Part shown: positions 53,965 to 64,000 of the stretch, in pieces
Layout of the letters: each line of letters starts with the position of its first letter
Position numbering within the stretch: position 1 is the stretch's first letter
NCBI RefSeq assembly: GCF_963678635.1
Contig: NC_087062.1
Coordinates: 53,826,473 to 53,890,472, forward strand
Length of the DNA stretch: 64,000 bases
From: Symsagittifera roscoffensis
Lineage: Eukaryota > Xenacoelomorpha > Acoela > Convolutidae
Direction of reading: 5' to 3'
Position numbers and translations under genes: made by a program
Notes under the pieces: generated by a model
What the model was told of the DNA's origin: nothing
The model's database searches: none
Seen by the model: the letters and a program-made list of their open reading frames with translations, nothing else

Positions 53965-55997
53965 TGGATGTTTTATTTTTCGTATTTATCCGCTTAAAAT
54001 ATCTCACAATGACTCGAAATGCAAAAAATTGAACCACTATAAACGAAACTGGTCATAAATACGTCCTAATAGCAAAAATTCTCTTTTACTTCAAGAAGTC
54101 GACCGCTTCGTTACCCAGCTCCAACACCGTCCTTTTTTCTGTTGTATGAATTCGTTTTTTAGCCAAATTTCATGAAATATTTTCTGATCATATTCAGTGA
54201 ACAAGTACTAATTTTAAAAACCTGCACGAAAAATAGCTGTAAGACATTTTTAAGAAAGTTTTCGTTATGAATTGCGTTTTCTTTCACAAAGTTGATAAGA
54301 CCAGCGAAACTATTTAAGGTGGGGAAGGACCTTGTACTCGTGATATTTTCCATGAATGTCAGGTAACAGACGTCAACGTCAGATGGGATGAGCTATGTAA
54401 CAAAATTAAAAACTTTTATTCGTGATTATATTGTTGAAGAATTTTCAAAAATTTTTCTCAAGAGCTAGAAAAACAAGTCGAAAATTGTGCTCTTTAGATG
54501 CATTTAGTTTGAAGAGTCAATGTTCTTTTTAACTATGAGTTTGCTAATTTTTTGAACAACACTGGGAATTACTTCAACAGCTGGTCAAGCTATGATTAAA
54601 TAGAAGACTTGTTAAGTTATTTGATCCAAAGATCGAAATGTATCTAGTTCTTGCACTGCAGCCGGTTCTACTTAATTTTTTTAATGAAACATCTAAAAAA
54701 TTCTAGACTTGCTTCGCTTAAAATTTCTAAGACTGAAGCCAGTAACTGATCCCAGGGGCGAATTTAGGTGGGAGAAGGACGGGGTTTGGTAGTACCTTAT
54801 GACACCCAGTTTTGGCCGACCAACCCTAATAATTTTCTACATACGCTGTTAATGGTCAAAAAAACACAATTTTCTGGTCAAAATTTTCGTAAAAGTGCCC
54901 AAGAATGGCATTTTTAACATGTTTTTTTTTGAAAATTTGCCGAATTTGCCAAATTTCTAAATAGGGTCTCTATAGTTTTCTGGTTAAAGTTTTTGAAAAA
55001 TTTTTGATAAGTTTTTGATAAATTTTTGAAAATCTGCCCAATCATTGGCGTCTACAGAAAACCTTTAGGGCTAAAAAAATTCTGTCTTAAAATAGTAGAT
55101 TATTGGGGTATTAAATAGTAGATTATTTAGACTTTTGGTGTTAATAGTATCTTCTGCTCTTGCAGCTCTAATGTTAAGATGTTGAAATGCAAAAATTTAG
55201 AAATCATTAGTGACCTATGCGCACCAAAACTTGAATTGTATTAAAATGCAGCAACAAAACCAATTTAAATGAAACTGATTGATTAAGATTGTCGGCTATC
55301 GTTGATCTCGCGAGCAATATTCAGGGAGGCAGCTGGATTTTTCTTGCTTACAATTATCCTTGATCTTTGGCGTTTTTCGTTATTTGACCATTGGCCGTGT
55401 TGACGATTTTCAAAACTTAATGACGCTGTGTTGCAATTCGAACCATTCTGTCGTTTTGTGGTGATAGATCTAGCACCAGTACTAATAGCCACGTTAGCGG
55501 TGGGAGTTCTCATCTGAGATATGAAACAAAACGACATTTTTCACAATGGACCATTTTGTGCAGGTCTCATTTGTACTACATGGAAAATTGTTTGTCCCAA
55601 CCGCCACATGAGTCTGAAACGTGAGCCAAGTCACATTTCTTCGATAGAATTTCTGAGAATTAATTTAAACGTTTTTCCACATTTTGTGTATCGTCAGGAT
55701 TAAATTTCTTTTTTACAATTTATAAGATCATAAAAATGACAAATATGTCCAAGTGTACCAATCAGACATTTTGACCCATCAAAATTATACAACTGTAATA
55801 ACAAAAAACATCGCATAATGTTTAATAAAATTTTCCGTTAGTTTTGTAAAGTTTCGAGTTTTTTCTTTTACCTATTAACTTTTTCTTTAATTTTTATTTT
55901 TTCCTTCTTTCTTTTAATTTTTGGGGTTTCATTTTCTTTTTAAATCTGATATGTCAGTTTTTCAAAAGTATTACAGCCGTTACTATAAATGGAATAG
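53965..55997. other. gene-free AT-rich region
   Basis: No supported gene. Frame 55537-55283 on the minus strand (84 codons, Asn/Ser/Arg-rich) and frame 54353-54159 lack any known domain. Tandem-like TTTTTGATAAGTTTTTGATAA lies near 55000. Nothing else stands out. Confidence 0.45.
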
Positions 55998-56323
55998 AAA
56001 CAAGACTGCTCGTATCAGGGCAAAGCCCTGAATTTTCCGACTGCCTTTTAAGGTTTATGGAGCAGTACTAACATTTAAAAATTCAATGAAATAAAACAAA
56101 ACGAAAAATTTTTTTTCTAAAATTTGAAATTTTTTATGAAAATCATCCCCCCACACGCCATACAAACTACAAAAGGATAGATTTCGCTCCTTGTAACAAA
56201 CCAATAGTGGCACATTGGCACGCTTCTTTAACCAAATTGGAACGATTTCTAAGACGGATTAACTCTCCGCTTACGCGTTAATAGCGCGAAATATATCGCG
56301 CGTTAATTGTCCCAAATTGGCCA
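55998..56323 (+). repeat. direct repeat pair, copy 1 (partner 56716-57034)
   Basis: Both copies run AAACAAGACTGCTCGTA(T/C)CAGGGC(A/G)AAGCCCTGA through AAAATCAT, CCCCACACGCCAT, AAGGATAGATTTCGCTCCTT, GACGGATTAACTCTC and GCGCGAAAT to CGCGTTAATTGT. Offset is 718 bases. CAGGGC AAA GCCCTG is a hairpin at the left end. About 390 unrelated bases lie between the copies. Confidence 0.8.
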
Positions 56324-56715
56324 AAATGGCAATCTTTAAACCCCCGTTACTTTACAAAAAATAATCACACGTGAAATAACGTTTCAAATTTGAGCTCAGT
56401 ACAACAATACTTTTCGAATGATGTAAAAAAAATTCCGTCAAAAATGGCTAGTTAAAAAGTCGAAATTTGTCTGAAGAAAAAAAAACCCACCCCGAGCACA
56501 AATATTCCGTTACTTTCTTATCGAAAGTCGGAACAATTGCTGTGATTATTCATTGCATGTTAGTCTCCGAGGACTAGAGTTCATTGTTTAAAATTTTTCA
56601 CACGGTCTGTCCTGTGCAGTGTATTTGTCATATTTCGAATTCTTTCGTTCTTTTAAAATGATTCAATCAGCTTTCTAGGACAAGTTTTAAAATGCTCATG
56701 TCTTCATTAAAAATC
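56324..56715. other. spacer between the two direct repeats
   Basis: AT-rich, with no gene seen. Confidence 0.45.
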
Positions 56716-57034
56716 AAACAAGACTGCTCGTACCAGGGCGAAGCCCTGAAAACTCTGACTGCCTTGAAGGTTTATGGAGCAGTAATAACATTAAAAAATT
56801 GAATGTAATAAAAACAAAAAGAATTTTTTTTCTAAAATTTGAAATTTTTTAATGAAAATCATCTCCCCACACGCCATTTTAAATATAAAAGGATAGATTT
56901 CGCTCCTTGTAAGAAATCAGTTTGGCAAACAAGCTTCTTTCAATCAAATTAGAACGATGTCCAAGACGGATTAACTCTCTACTTACAAGTTAATAGCGCG
57001 AAATTGATGGCGCGTTAATTGTAACAAATTGGCC
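56716..57034 (+). repeat. direct repeat pair, copy 2
   Basis: See copy 1. This copy has short deletions and lacks the ATATATCGCG variant near the right end. The pair may represent two insertions of one non-autonomous element, or the ends of a small composite. Confidence 0.8.
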
Positions 57035-57184
57035 CAGTTTATTCAACCAAATGAAAAGTTTCTGTTGAGAAGAACACACGGGGCCCAGTTTCAGTTCCTT
57101 GTCTCAAAATCAATTGAGATAAACAATATGTACATGACCATAACTATCAATAAAGCAATTAATAACTTCGAATGGCTCAAATTC

Positions 57185-57400
57185 ATAATTTGGTTTTTCT
57201 AATTGCGAGATCTGCCTAGAAATGCTGAGCCGAGAATTTGTGTTGATGCAAGTTTTAAGTAAAATCTATTTAGGTTCTCTTCGAAATTCTCTTTTTTCAA
57301 TACAAAGTATCCTTTTTCCTCCTTTTTATCGTAGATTATATTGATTTGCTCAATTGATTGGATATTTTACTCTACACTTGATGTAATAAAACTTAAAATG
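57185..57400 (-). pseudogene. broken copy of the 44951-45307 ORF
   Basis: Reading the minus strand gives REFRREP, NTNSRLSISRQISQL and related text that lines up with KKFKR, ASTQNLGSAFLDRI of the copy at 45 kb, but with stops (at least three) in the frame. DNA similarity is visible directly: GAAATGCTGAGCCGAGA against GAAACGCTGAACCAAGA. Not functional. Confidence 0.45.
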
Positions 57401-59879
57401 AATCTATGCTCTCTCAAATGTGTAAATGCGTCAACTGTTTTGGTTGTGTATATGATGAGTATCTTATAACCAACATACAAAGGTTTGATACATGATTAAT
57501 TTATAGACCTTGGACCTTAGCACAATTAAGTTTTTTAACGACTGACACGCTCGTTTAAGCAAGTCTCAGGTCTTACCCTCCAAGTTTTGAAAAAATTCAA
57601 TTTTTAAAACAATGTATTGTCTGCAGAATTTGGTCTGGAGAAATTTAAAACCAAAAGAGCTCGTCAAGCTCAAAAAAAAACACAAATACGGATTACACAC
57701 ACAAAAATTTTGGATTACCATGTAATTTTCGCAAAACTCATTTAAAGATGAAATGAAATCTGAGAGAATTTTTGATAGAGATTCACATATAGCAGTTGCC
57801 ATTTAAACGAATGGTTTTTGTTTGGAAAACGAATTTAAATGCAAAAATCAACATGTGCGAAAAATCCATTTTAAGAAACTCAATGCGAGATTTGGATCTA
57901 ACTTCTGGTATGGTGTCAGTTTTATTTCTATTATTTATTTCAATTTTTGCATATTATTTAATTTTCTTTTTTCAATTTTTTTCGTTTGATCAGTGTATTT
58001 TTTTGTTCAAAAATCTCCAATCAGTGCAGTTTAGTTATCTTAATTTTGTAATTTTAGCTCTTTTAAGATAGTTCAACGATTTATAAGACTTTTTTTAAAA
58101 TGCGTTACAATTAGTTTTTGCTTTCTTAAAGTTTTTTTTGTTAGTATCAACCAAATAAGAGATTCTTGATAAATTTTGTGCCAATAACATAGCTTTAGGG
58201 ATTGAAACAGTTTACTATGTGCCAACCTGCGTTTAGACGCAAGAAGTCTCGAAAATTTGTCTTTCATTTTTTTCTCGAGTAGTCATGAAACTTCTGAAAT
58301 TATAACTCATTTTCTCCCAAAAAACTCAAAAATCCAAGAACAAACATTTAGGAACGCTCATAGAAATTACTAAACTAAATGGGTTGAACACTTTACGCAA
58401 CTTATTTGAATTTTTTTGTCTAGCATTGATTGCTGACTTCACGCTTCCCAAGGTTTCGTTGACTGAAACAGTTGCGAGCGCTTCAGTAGTCAAAAATAAT
58501 TCCCTGTTATCATATTTGGCTCGAACTGTCCATCACTGAACCAAACGCTCATTTAATTTTTGATAATTCAGGCTTAACTTTGCACCTTTTTTCCCTTTAC
58601 GTCAGGCGAAAAGTCTAGCAAGGAGTTTAATTTTCAGAATAAATTCTAGAGGAGGCAGTATTGAAAAATTAACAACAATTGCTACAAGGTCGATTTAACC
58701 CTTGAAAATACTTTTGCTTTACAATGCAGAACAGCGGGGTTCTGAAAACAACAATTTTTAAAAAGTTTGAGATTTGATTTTGGTTTTTCATTGGCTTTCA
58801 GTTGTCAAAACTTAGTGCATCATCACGGCAATGTTCTTCGTTGCAATTTGATGACAATTAAAAATTTTGTGGATAGTTTCTGTTTTTTGAAAACTCTTTA
58901 TATTCTTCTAAACGTTTTAAAGACTCCTGATTTACAATTTTTATTAACAATTTTTCAAGTGGCAAAAAGGTCGCAGACTTCAAAAAAAAATAAGACAAGA
59001 TATCCCTCGATAGATTGCAAATATATTAGTCCGATTCAAAAACCTTGTAGTTCAGTTAGTTTAAAAGCTTTAAAAAATGAATTGAATTTATCAAAAAAAA
59101 ACAAAGTCAATCTTTCTAGAGCAAAAGAGCTATTTCCTACAATACGAGGTTGGTACCAAATCTGTCGTGAAGTTCAGACGCATAAAAACTCCAGTCTCTG
59201 GAGAAATTTTTCATAGACATTTCGGAAAAGCGGGAACTCTAGATAAATAAAATCAAAATTTAAAAAATAACCTTTTGCTTATGAATTGTTTCTAAAATTT
59301 AGTTGGGTCTTTTGATCAAACAAGGAAGTTTTCTGCGAAAAACGCGGATTTGAATTGGGTAAAATTTATTAAATTTACAGAAGGACATCTATTACACATG
59401 ATTTTTTTTATAAAATCGTTGACATTTTTCAAAAAAATCGTTGGCATATTCTGCAGAGAGAGGCCTTAACTAATGTTTCAATCCACTCCATACCTCTCTA
59501 TATGGTTAAAAGGGCGAGAATATGAAACACTTTGTAATAAGAAGAAAAGAAAAAATTTTTTTTTATTCAATCGAACAAAAGCTTCTGTTGGGAAGAACAC
59601 ATGTTGTTACAATTGAAAAAAAGAACAAAGGAGTTCAAAACTAACTAAATTTTTGTTTGAAACATGAACAAATCTGTTATTTTGCTGTTGTTTTCAAGTT
59701 TCAAATAACATTCTAATAAAATTCTATCTTTTTTTGAACTAAATATTTTAATGAAAAATTTTGAAATTTCTACAGCTCATACTGCACAAAAAGCCCAATT
59801 CAATTTATCTTCTTATAAAATTGAGATAAACACTGTATACAGAACCAATAATTGGTATTTGTCTTATGCTCAGATTCAT
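57401..59879. other. gene-free AT-rich region
   Basis: No gene that I can support. Frame 58767-59216 on the plus strand is 149 codons (KTLYILLNVLKTPDLQFLLT, SVSLKALKNELNLSKKNKVN) without a recognised domain in very AT-rich DNA. Frame 57796-58071 has a hydrophobic stretch (VLFLLFISIFAYYLIFFFQF) that could be a chance T-rich run. Confidence 0.4.
58767..59216 (+). CDS. hypothetical ORF (uncertain)
   Basis: 149 codons, Lys/Leu/Ser-rich. The C-terminal half is basic and polar and ends VQTHKNSSLWRNFS. No known motif and no splice or polyadenylation signals that decide. Phenylalanine and lysine content is what AT-rich non-coding DNA would give, so it may be chance. Confidence 0.2.
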   Translation: MRFDFGFSLAFSCQNLVHHHGNVLRCNLMTIKNFVDSFCFLKTLYILLNVLKTPDLQFLLTIFQVAKRSQTSKKNKTRYPSIDCKYISPIQKPCSSVSLKALKNELNLSKKNKVNLSRAKELFPTIRGWYQICREVQTHKNSSLWRNFS

Positions 59880-60080
59880 AATAGAAGTTTTAACCTTTTC
59901 GAAATCTGTTTAGAAATAGAGACAGAGTCTGAATGGATACAAGTTTTTGATTAAACCCTAGATACTGCAACACTGTGTATCTTTTGTCCTCATTTAGTTT
60001 ATAAGTTATATTAAATTGGTCGACTGATTGAATACTTCTCCGCTTAATGTTGTAGTAATAATAAAATTATATGCTTGTTG
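59880..60080 (-). pseudogene. second broken copy of the 44951-45307 ORF
   Basis: The minus strand reads YTVLQYLGFNQKLVSIQTLS and then FLNRFRKG, lining up with SSEQKFASTQNLGSAFLDRI at 45 kb, but shifted and diverged. It is the weakest of the three copies. The plus-strand frame over the same bases (59751-59954) has no support. Confidence 0.35.
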
Positions 60081-61469
60081 AAGATTGTAGATGCATCAAA
60101 TGTTTGTAATATGTAAAGATACTTTTCTATTCTCTGCAAAAAAATAGTCAGAAAAAATAGTCAAAGAACCAAAATCGTCTTGACTAGACACAACTTAATC
60201 TTCGGGTTTTTTAGTAAAATTCAACGGAAACTGAAAAAAAAAACTTTTGATTGAACTTTGGAAGGAGCTTCACTCATAGCACATAGCAGTTGCCATCTAA
60301 AATAAACACTTTTTAGGAACCTGGATGTATATAGGACAATCAAAGCCTGGAAAAAGCCCTCTAAGGGAGTTCAAGATAAGATTTTTCGTTTTTTCACTTT
60401 TACTTTGTATAAAGTCAGGATTTATCAAACTACTTACTTCATTTTATGCTGAATAAGGAAACCATAATTATCTTTTTTCTTCCTTTAATCAGTTTTTCTA
60501 ATTTCAAAATTGTACTCAATAAATTGTAATTTGGCAGTCCCACTCATCTTGGAATTTTGAAAAAGCATAGACTTTAAAGGACTCAAAGAACCCCACAAAA
60601 AACAAAAATTTTCGAAACGTGTTTTCAAATGTTCAAGACAAATCAATTAGGTCAAATCCAAGAGCTACATCATGCCTTTTGTGATGAAAAAGAAGAAGCA
60701 ATCTCGGCTATCCGAAACACTAATATTTACGGTGCTGGAATCCACGACTCGATCCTATACTGGAACTCTGACAAAAAGCCAACTATGAATCAGGATTTTT
60801 TCAACGGCAAAAATTGTATAAAAAACAGCTCAACTAGAAAACGAGCCTGCCTGACAACCAAATTCAACCTAGATTCACATTTGTTTGTTCTCTGCAAAAA
60901 AAAATTCAGCCATGAAATAAATTTGTTTTGATAATTACAGTCTAAAAAATTCAATTAATTTTTGAGAATAAAAATGCCTTCTTAAAAATACAATGTACAA
61001 CGAATTTTGTGTTTAGTAGTCTTTTCGTTTGTTTTGTAAGTATATCATTACTCTTTTCAAACAAATTTTTCCTTAAGATTTTTTAAACATTGTTTTTTTT
61101 TTTAAAAAAAAGAGAAACAAAATGCATTAAAACTAAATTCATGACACATCAATCAAAATTAATTACCGATTGATTTTTCAATGTTTATGAGAAATTACTC
61201 AAAAGATCTAACTGACTTCAACATTTTAATTTATTCAACTTTTGTTCATTTGGATAAGTGACTGTTTAAAATGTGATGTAATTGTCAAAGATTAGTATTT
61301 TTTGTTAAATAAAGCCAAACTTTAACAATTTGTATAAAGTTTTCTAATTTTTCCATTGCATTTGTACTTTTAATTTATTGTTTTAAAAATTAAATTATAA
61401 AATTTATTTCAGATCTGGCTAGTAGTTAAAAATTTTGGGCTAAGGAAAAAAAACCAGTTTAGAGTTATG
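60081..61469. other. gene-free AT-rich region
   Basis: The plus-strand frame 60629-60931 (100 codons, IRNTNIYGAGIHDSILYWNS) has somewhat more balanced codon use than its surroundings but no recognised domain. Otherwise no gene, RNA or repeat was seen. Confidence 0.4.
60629..60931 (+). CDS. hypothetical ORF (uncertain)
   Basis: 100 codons from ATG. Mixed composition (EELxHAFCDEKEEAISAIR-like start, GAGIHDSILYWNSDKK middle) with cysteines near the middle and end. No family recognised and no nearby partner gene. It could be a single exon. Confidence 0.25.
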   Translation: MFKTNQLGQIQELHHAFCDEKEEAISAIRNTNIYGAGIHDSILYWNSDKKPTMNQDFFNGKNCIKNSSTRKRACLTTKFNLDSHLFVLCKKKFSHEINLF

Positions 61470-62000
61470 ATTCGAATAACTGCGACTCCAAAAAAGTTAA
61501 ATATGGTTAAAAAAATTCTTGAGTGATTTTCAAAACACCAAAACAAAATATTTGTTCAACATTGCTGCTTTTTCTAAAATTGTTTTAGAAATTTTTCAAA
61601 TACAAAAATTGAGTCCATCAAAAGCTTTTACAGTTTCTGAAATAGACATTCACCGGGCACTAAAATTACTTTCTACAAAAGAATAAAAAATTGGTGCATG
61701 ATACAAAACTGGTGCGTGATTGGTGAATCAATCAATAGATAACAAACCAATGGAAACTACGGCTCTTTTTCCTTTTTCCCCCCACCTGCAAATTTTTATA
61801 TTTGAAGTTACTGTTCACTTTGTCCGATTGTCATGAAAATTGGCATGTAGACTAATTAGGACATGACAAACATATTTGGTCTCCATAATTAGTCTTGTAA
61901 GACCCTCGTTAGACCATAAAATTCATGTTTGAGTGAGGTGGGGGGGGGGGGGGGGGAGGGGAAGGAAAAAGAGCCGATACTACTTCAAAAAAATTAAACA
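61470..62000 (+). repeat. long direct repeat, copy 1 (partner 63531-64000)
   Basis: Starts ATTCGAATAACTGCGACT and ends near CTACTTCAAAAAAATTAAA. It contains a conserved open frame (DFQNTKTKYLFNIAAFSKIV, SPSKAF, DIHRALKLLS), a G tract of about 17 (61941-61957) and a CCCCCACCTGCAAATTTTTA block. Copy 2 lacks about 46 bases between ...CTAAAATTA and CGTGATTGG. Confidence 0.85.
61505..61686 (+). CDS. short ORF conserved in both copies of the long repeat
   Basis: About 60 codons in one frame ending TAA 61686. The copy at 63559-63741 keeps the frame with only a few amino-acid changes (for example AFTVSEIDIHRALK against AFAHSETDIHRALK). The start codon is unclear in copy 1. Helical, Lys/Phe-rich, no known domain. 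It may be the end of a mobile-element ORF. Confidence 0.3.
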
Positions 62001-62555
62001 TAAAGCTTTTTTTTCGATTACTGTTTTGAATTTGGTCTGATATTGATTATCCAAAGTAAGACCGTTTGTTGTTGTATATGCTGCATTTTACCAAAAGAAA
62101 AATTGAAGGTGTGACTTTTGGCACTCACATCCTTCTCTCACTACTCGCCAAATGAGCAAATCAAAAAGTTTTCATTTAAAATCTGACGTAGCAAAAGCCT
62201 TAATCTTGAAGTCAGCTAATTAACCTACTTAATTTTTTTCAAACTGATTGGTTAATTTTGAAATTTTATGCACATTGATTTTACTTTCATCAAAATATTT
62301 TTAAAATAATGATTTCTTTCTAAGTGATTCACTCTGACTGGTTAAAATCGAAAATGATTTTAAAATCTATCAAACGCTTGCTGAACCTGATTGACTGATA
62401 TCAAAATTAATGAAAGCTTAAAATTCCGTGGAGAAAGATTGAACTCTGATTGATTGGTGTAGTTAGCTTACCTTAAATGGGCTTAATTTTACTCTTATTA
62501 GTTTTTGCTTTTCAAATCATTCGATTATGACAACTAAGTTAAGTATGAAGTACTA
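62001..62555. other. gene-free region with CTGATTGG motifs
   Basis: Four imperfect units with CTGATTGG or CTGACTGG plus TTAAxxTxGAAA or ATATCAAAA lie at about 62248-62460, related to the arrays at 42.3 and 46.6 kb. No gene. Confidence 0.5.
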
Positions 62556-62914
62556 TACTCATAGAGTAATTTCAGATAAAGTACACCGACTGCTCGTCAC
62601 GCTACGTTATTATCGGCCGGAGAGAATCGTGCAATTTCTTAGTCTAATACAGCTCTTAATCGTACTCTTAGATCTCCTAGTCTCAATAGATCTAGTGTAC
62701 AACGGTTTGCGCGAGTTAGTTCCAGAATGAGAACAACTGTATCCTAAGTTTTATTCAAATTGTTCTGGTGTTGAAACTACAAGTAATTTCAACACTTTAC
62801 AAATAAATAGGTTGTTAGTTTGATGGAGTATGATTGGCTAGTATATAATAATTTATAGAGATAAAATATCATTATAATAACCAATGATAAATACTAGTTT
62901 AGATCTGGTTCCAC
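62556..62914. repeat. dispersed repeat, copy 2 (partner 1702-2044)
   Basis: See 1702-2044. It lies between the two copies of the 61470/63531 repeat. Confidence 0.7.
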
Positions 62915-63530
62915 CCATCCGGGGTTTAGAGAGTTTTAGGTTTTCAATGTTCTTTATTGCAGTGGAGGATAGATGGTGGTGTTTTTCTTTAGAGGTTGAG
63001 AGCAAAGTCTTTTTTCTGGTTTGGAAGAAGAGTTGTCATCACGATCGTTTCGGGAGATTGTATCATGGTTCTGATCAGTTGTGATGAGTGTTGATCTGTT
63101 AGATAGGAACATTGCTATTCTCAATCTCGTCTGGGAACGGCATGCAGTTCGGCTTTAGATGCAGTGCCTGGTGACTAGGGTCTGTACGTATACTTGAACA
63201 TCGAGATGGCCATTGTTCTGCTTGCAATGGGTTTCCTTTGCTGCGATGCCGAGTCGTACTTCAAATCCATTGAGTGTAGTGATTGTAGGCAGCATCTCAA
63301 GTGGGTTTTGCCATTCCGTAGTTGGAGTGTGATTGGGTTGTCAAGTTCCTTGCTGCTCGTCTTTGGGCTGTATATTATCTATATATTGCATTGTATTATT
63401 TACATATATAAATCTTTGTTAATCTTGTTTTTTTAGTCATGATCTTGTATTAGTTTTGATCGCAAAAGCGTTATTATTTAGTTCGGTTATTTTATAGAGC
63501 TACTCAAAATTGAGTAACTCCCGTCAAAAA
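62915..63530. other. GC-richer stretch with a possible small secreted-protein ORF
   Basis: Base composition from 62915 to about 63370 is higher in GC than the AT-rich flanks, so this may be a captured fragment or gene piece. Only one small ORF, listed separately, is worth noting. No RNA gene was seen. Confidence 0.35.
63206..63436 (+). CDS. hypothetical short protein with signal-like N-terminus (uncertain)
   Basis: 76 codons from ATG 63206. MAIVLLAMGFLCCDAES looks like a signal peptide with a cleavage-like end, followed by YFKSIECSDCRQHLKW (two close cysteines) and a hydrophobic C-terminal part that could be a membrane segment or chance T-rich translation. No known family. An exon ending before the T-rich part is possible. 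Confidence 0.25.
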   Translation: MAIVLLAMGFLCCDAESYFKSIECSDCRQHLKWVLPFRSWSVIGLSSSLLLVFGLYIIYILHCIIYIYKSLLILFF

Positions 63531-64000
63531 TATTCGAATAACTGCGACTACAAAATAGTTGACAATGGTTAAAAAATTCTTGAGTGATTTTCAAAACACC
63601 AAAACAAAATATTTGTTCAACATTGCTGTTTTTTTCAAAATTGTTTCAGAAATTTTTCAAATACAAAAATTGAATCCATCAAAAGCTTTTGCACATTCTG
63701 AAACAGACATTCACCGGGCACTAAAATTACGTGATTGGTGAATCAATCAATAGATAATAAACCAATGGAAACTACGGCTCTTTTTCCTTTTCCCCCCACC
63801 TGCAAATTTTTATATTTGAAGTTACTGTTCACTTTGTCCGATTGTCATGAAAATTGGCATGTAGACTAATTAAGACATGACAAACATATTTGTTCTTCAT
63901 AATTAACCTTGTAAGACCGCTCGTTAGACCATAAAATTCATGTTTGTGTGAGGTGGGGGGGGGAAGGAAAACAAGCCGAAACTACTTCAAAAAAATTAAA
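63531..64000 (+). repeat. long direct repeat, copy 2, cut by the window end
   Basis: Same as 61470-62000 with a 46-base deletion and a shorter G tract (63955-63962). It reaches the window edge at a point corresponding to the end of copy 1, so it may continue outside. Confidence 0.85.

Noticed and set aside
57796..58071. membrane protein ORF
   Set aside because: The hydrophobic part comes from a T-rich run, and the codon use matches surrounding non-coding DNA.

Overview
The window looks like nuclear DNA of an AT-rich invertebrate animal. It carries metazoan-type retroelements (an RLE-type and an APE-type non-LTR element, at least two Ty3/Gypsy lineages, a Tc1/mariner-group transposon), a mu-class glutathione S-transferase gene, many dispersed repeats and microsatellites, and no operons, RBSs or prokaryotic genes. 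The species cannot be fixed from the sequence. Only one ordinary host gene is convincing (GST, 50863-51537, minus strand). Nearly everything else is mobile DNA or its debris.

Layout. 1-3167: gene-free AT-rich DNA with two dispersed repeats, one of them an LTR fragment of the Gypsy element at 36-40 kb. 3168-6658: a non-LTR retrotransposon whose single 966-codon ORF is open (PHD-like finger, RT, CCHC, restriction-like endonuclease) and which is bracketed by a 13-bp direct repeat. 6882-11046: a repeat (R) split by a damaged APE-type LINE with ORF1, endonuclease and RT. 11047-31140: the most unusual object, about 19 kb of minus-strand coding sequence with clearly higher GC than its flanks. Its right half (31140-21182) is a decayed Ty3/Gypsy gag-pol with two zinc knuckles, protease, RT, RNase H and integrase, ending in what looks like a macrodomain. 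Its left half (20791-11917) is a second set of three ORFs, joined by 1-base and 10-base stop/start overlaps. These encode a small acidic protein, a coiled-coil protein with an SGNH/GDSL hydrolase domain plus a second SGNH-like region, and a roughly 1,850-codon protein I do not recognise. All have scattered stops and frameshifts, so this copy is dead, but the reading frames can still be followed.

31147-36347: repeat-rich DNA with a CCCCTCCGG-rich array, a 666-bp direct repeat pair (R2) and the unsplit second copy of R. 36348-40240: remains of a second, different Gypsy element (gag start, protease, RT, RNase H and pol tail, integrase core missing) next to an LTR segment. 40241-50862: mostly gene-free AT-rich DNA with tandem arrays (60-bp CRE-like units, 54-bp CCAAT-type units, 12-bp units, a 1-kb TTTGAGCGG array), a 414-bp MITE with a 9-bp direct repeat, and a few coding-like islands. 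50863-51537: GST. 52680-53964: mariner-group transposon with about 50-bp terminal inverted repeats and a broken transposase. 53965-64000: AT-rich DNA with paired direct repeats and three diverged copies of a small unidentified ORF.

The genes do not form a host pathway. The likely story is nested insertion: an AT-rich host region with one detoxification gene, invaded repeatedly. The giant retroelement carries domains (ADP-ribose-binding-like macrodomain and SGNH esterase-like) that are not standard parts of Ty3/Gypsy elements.
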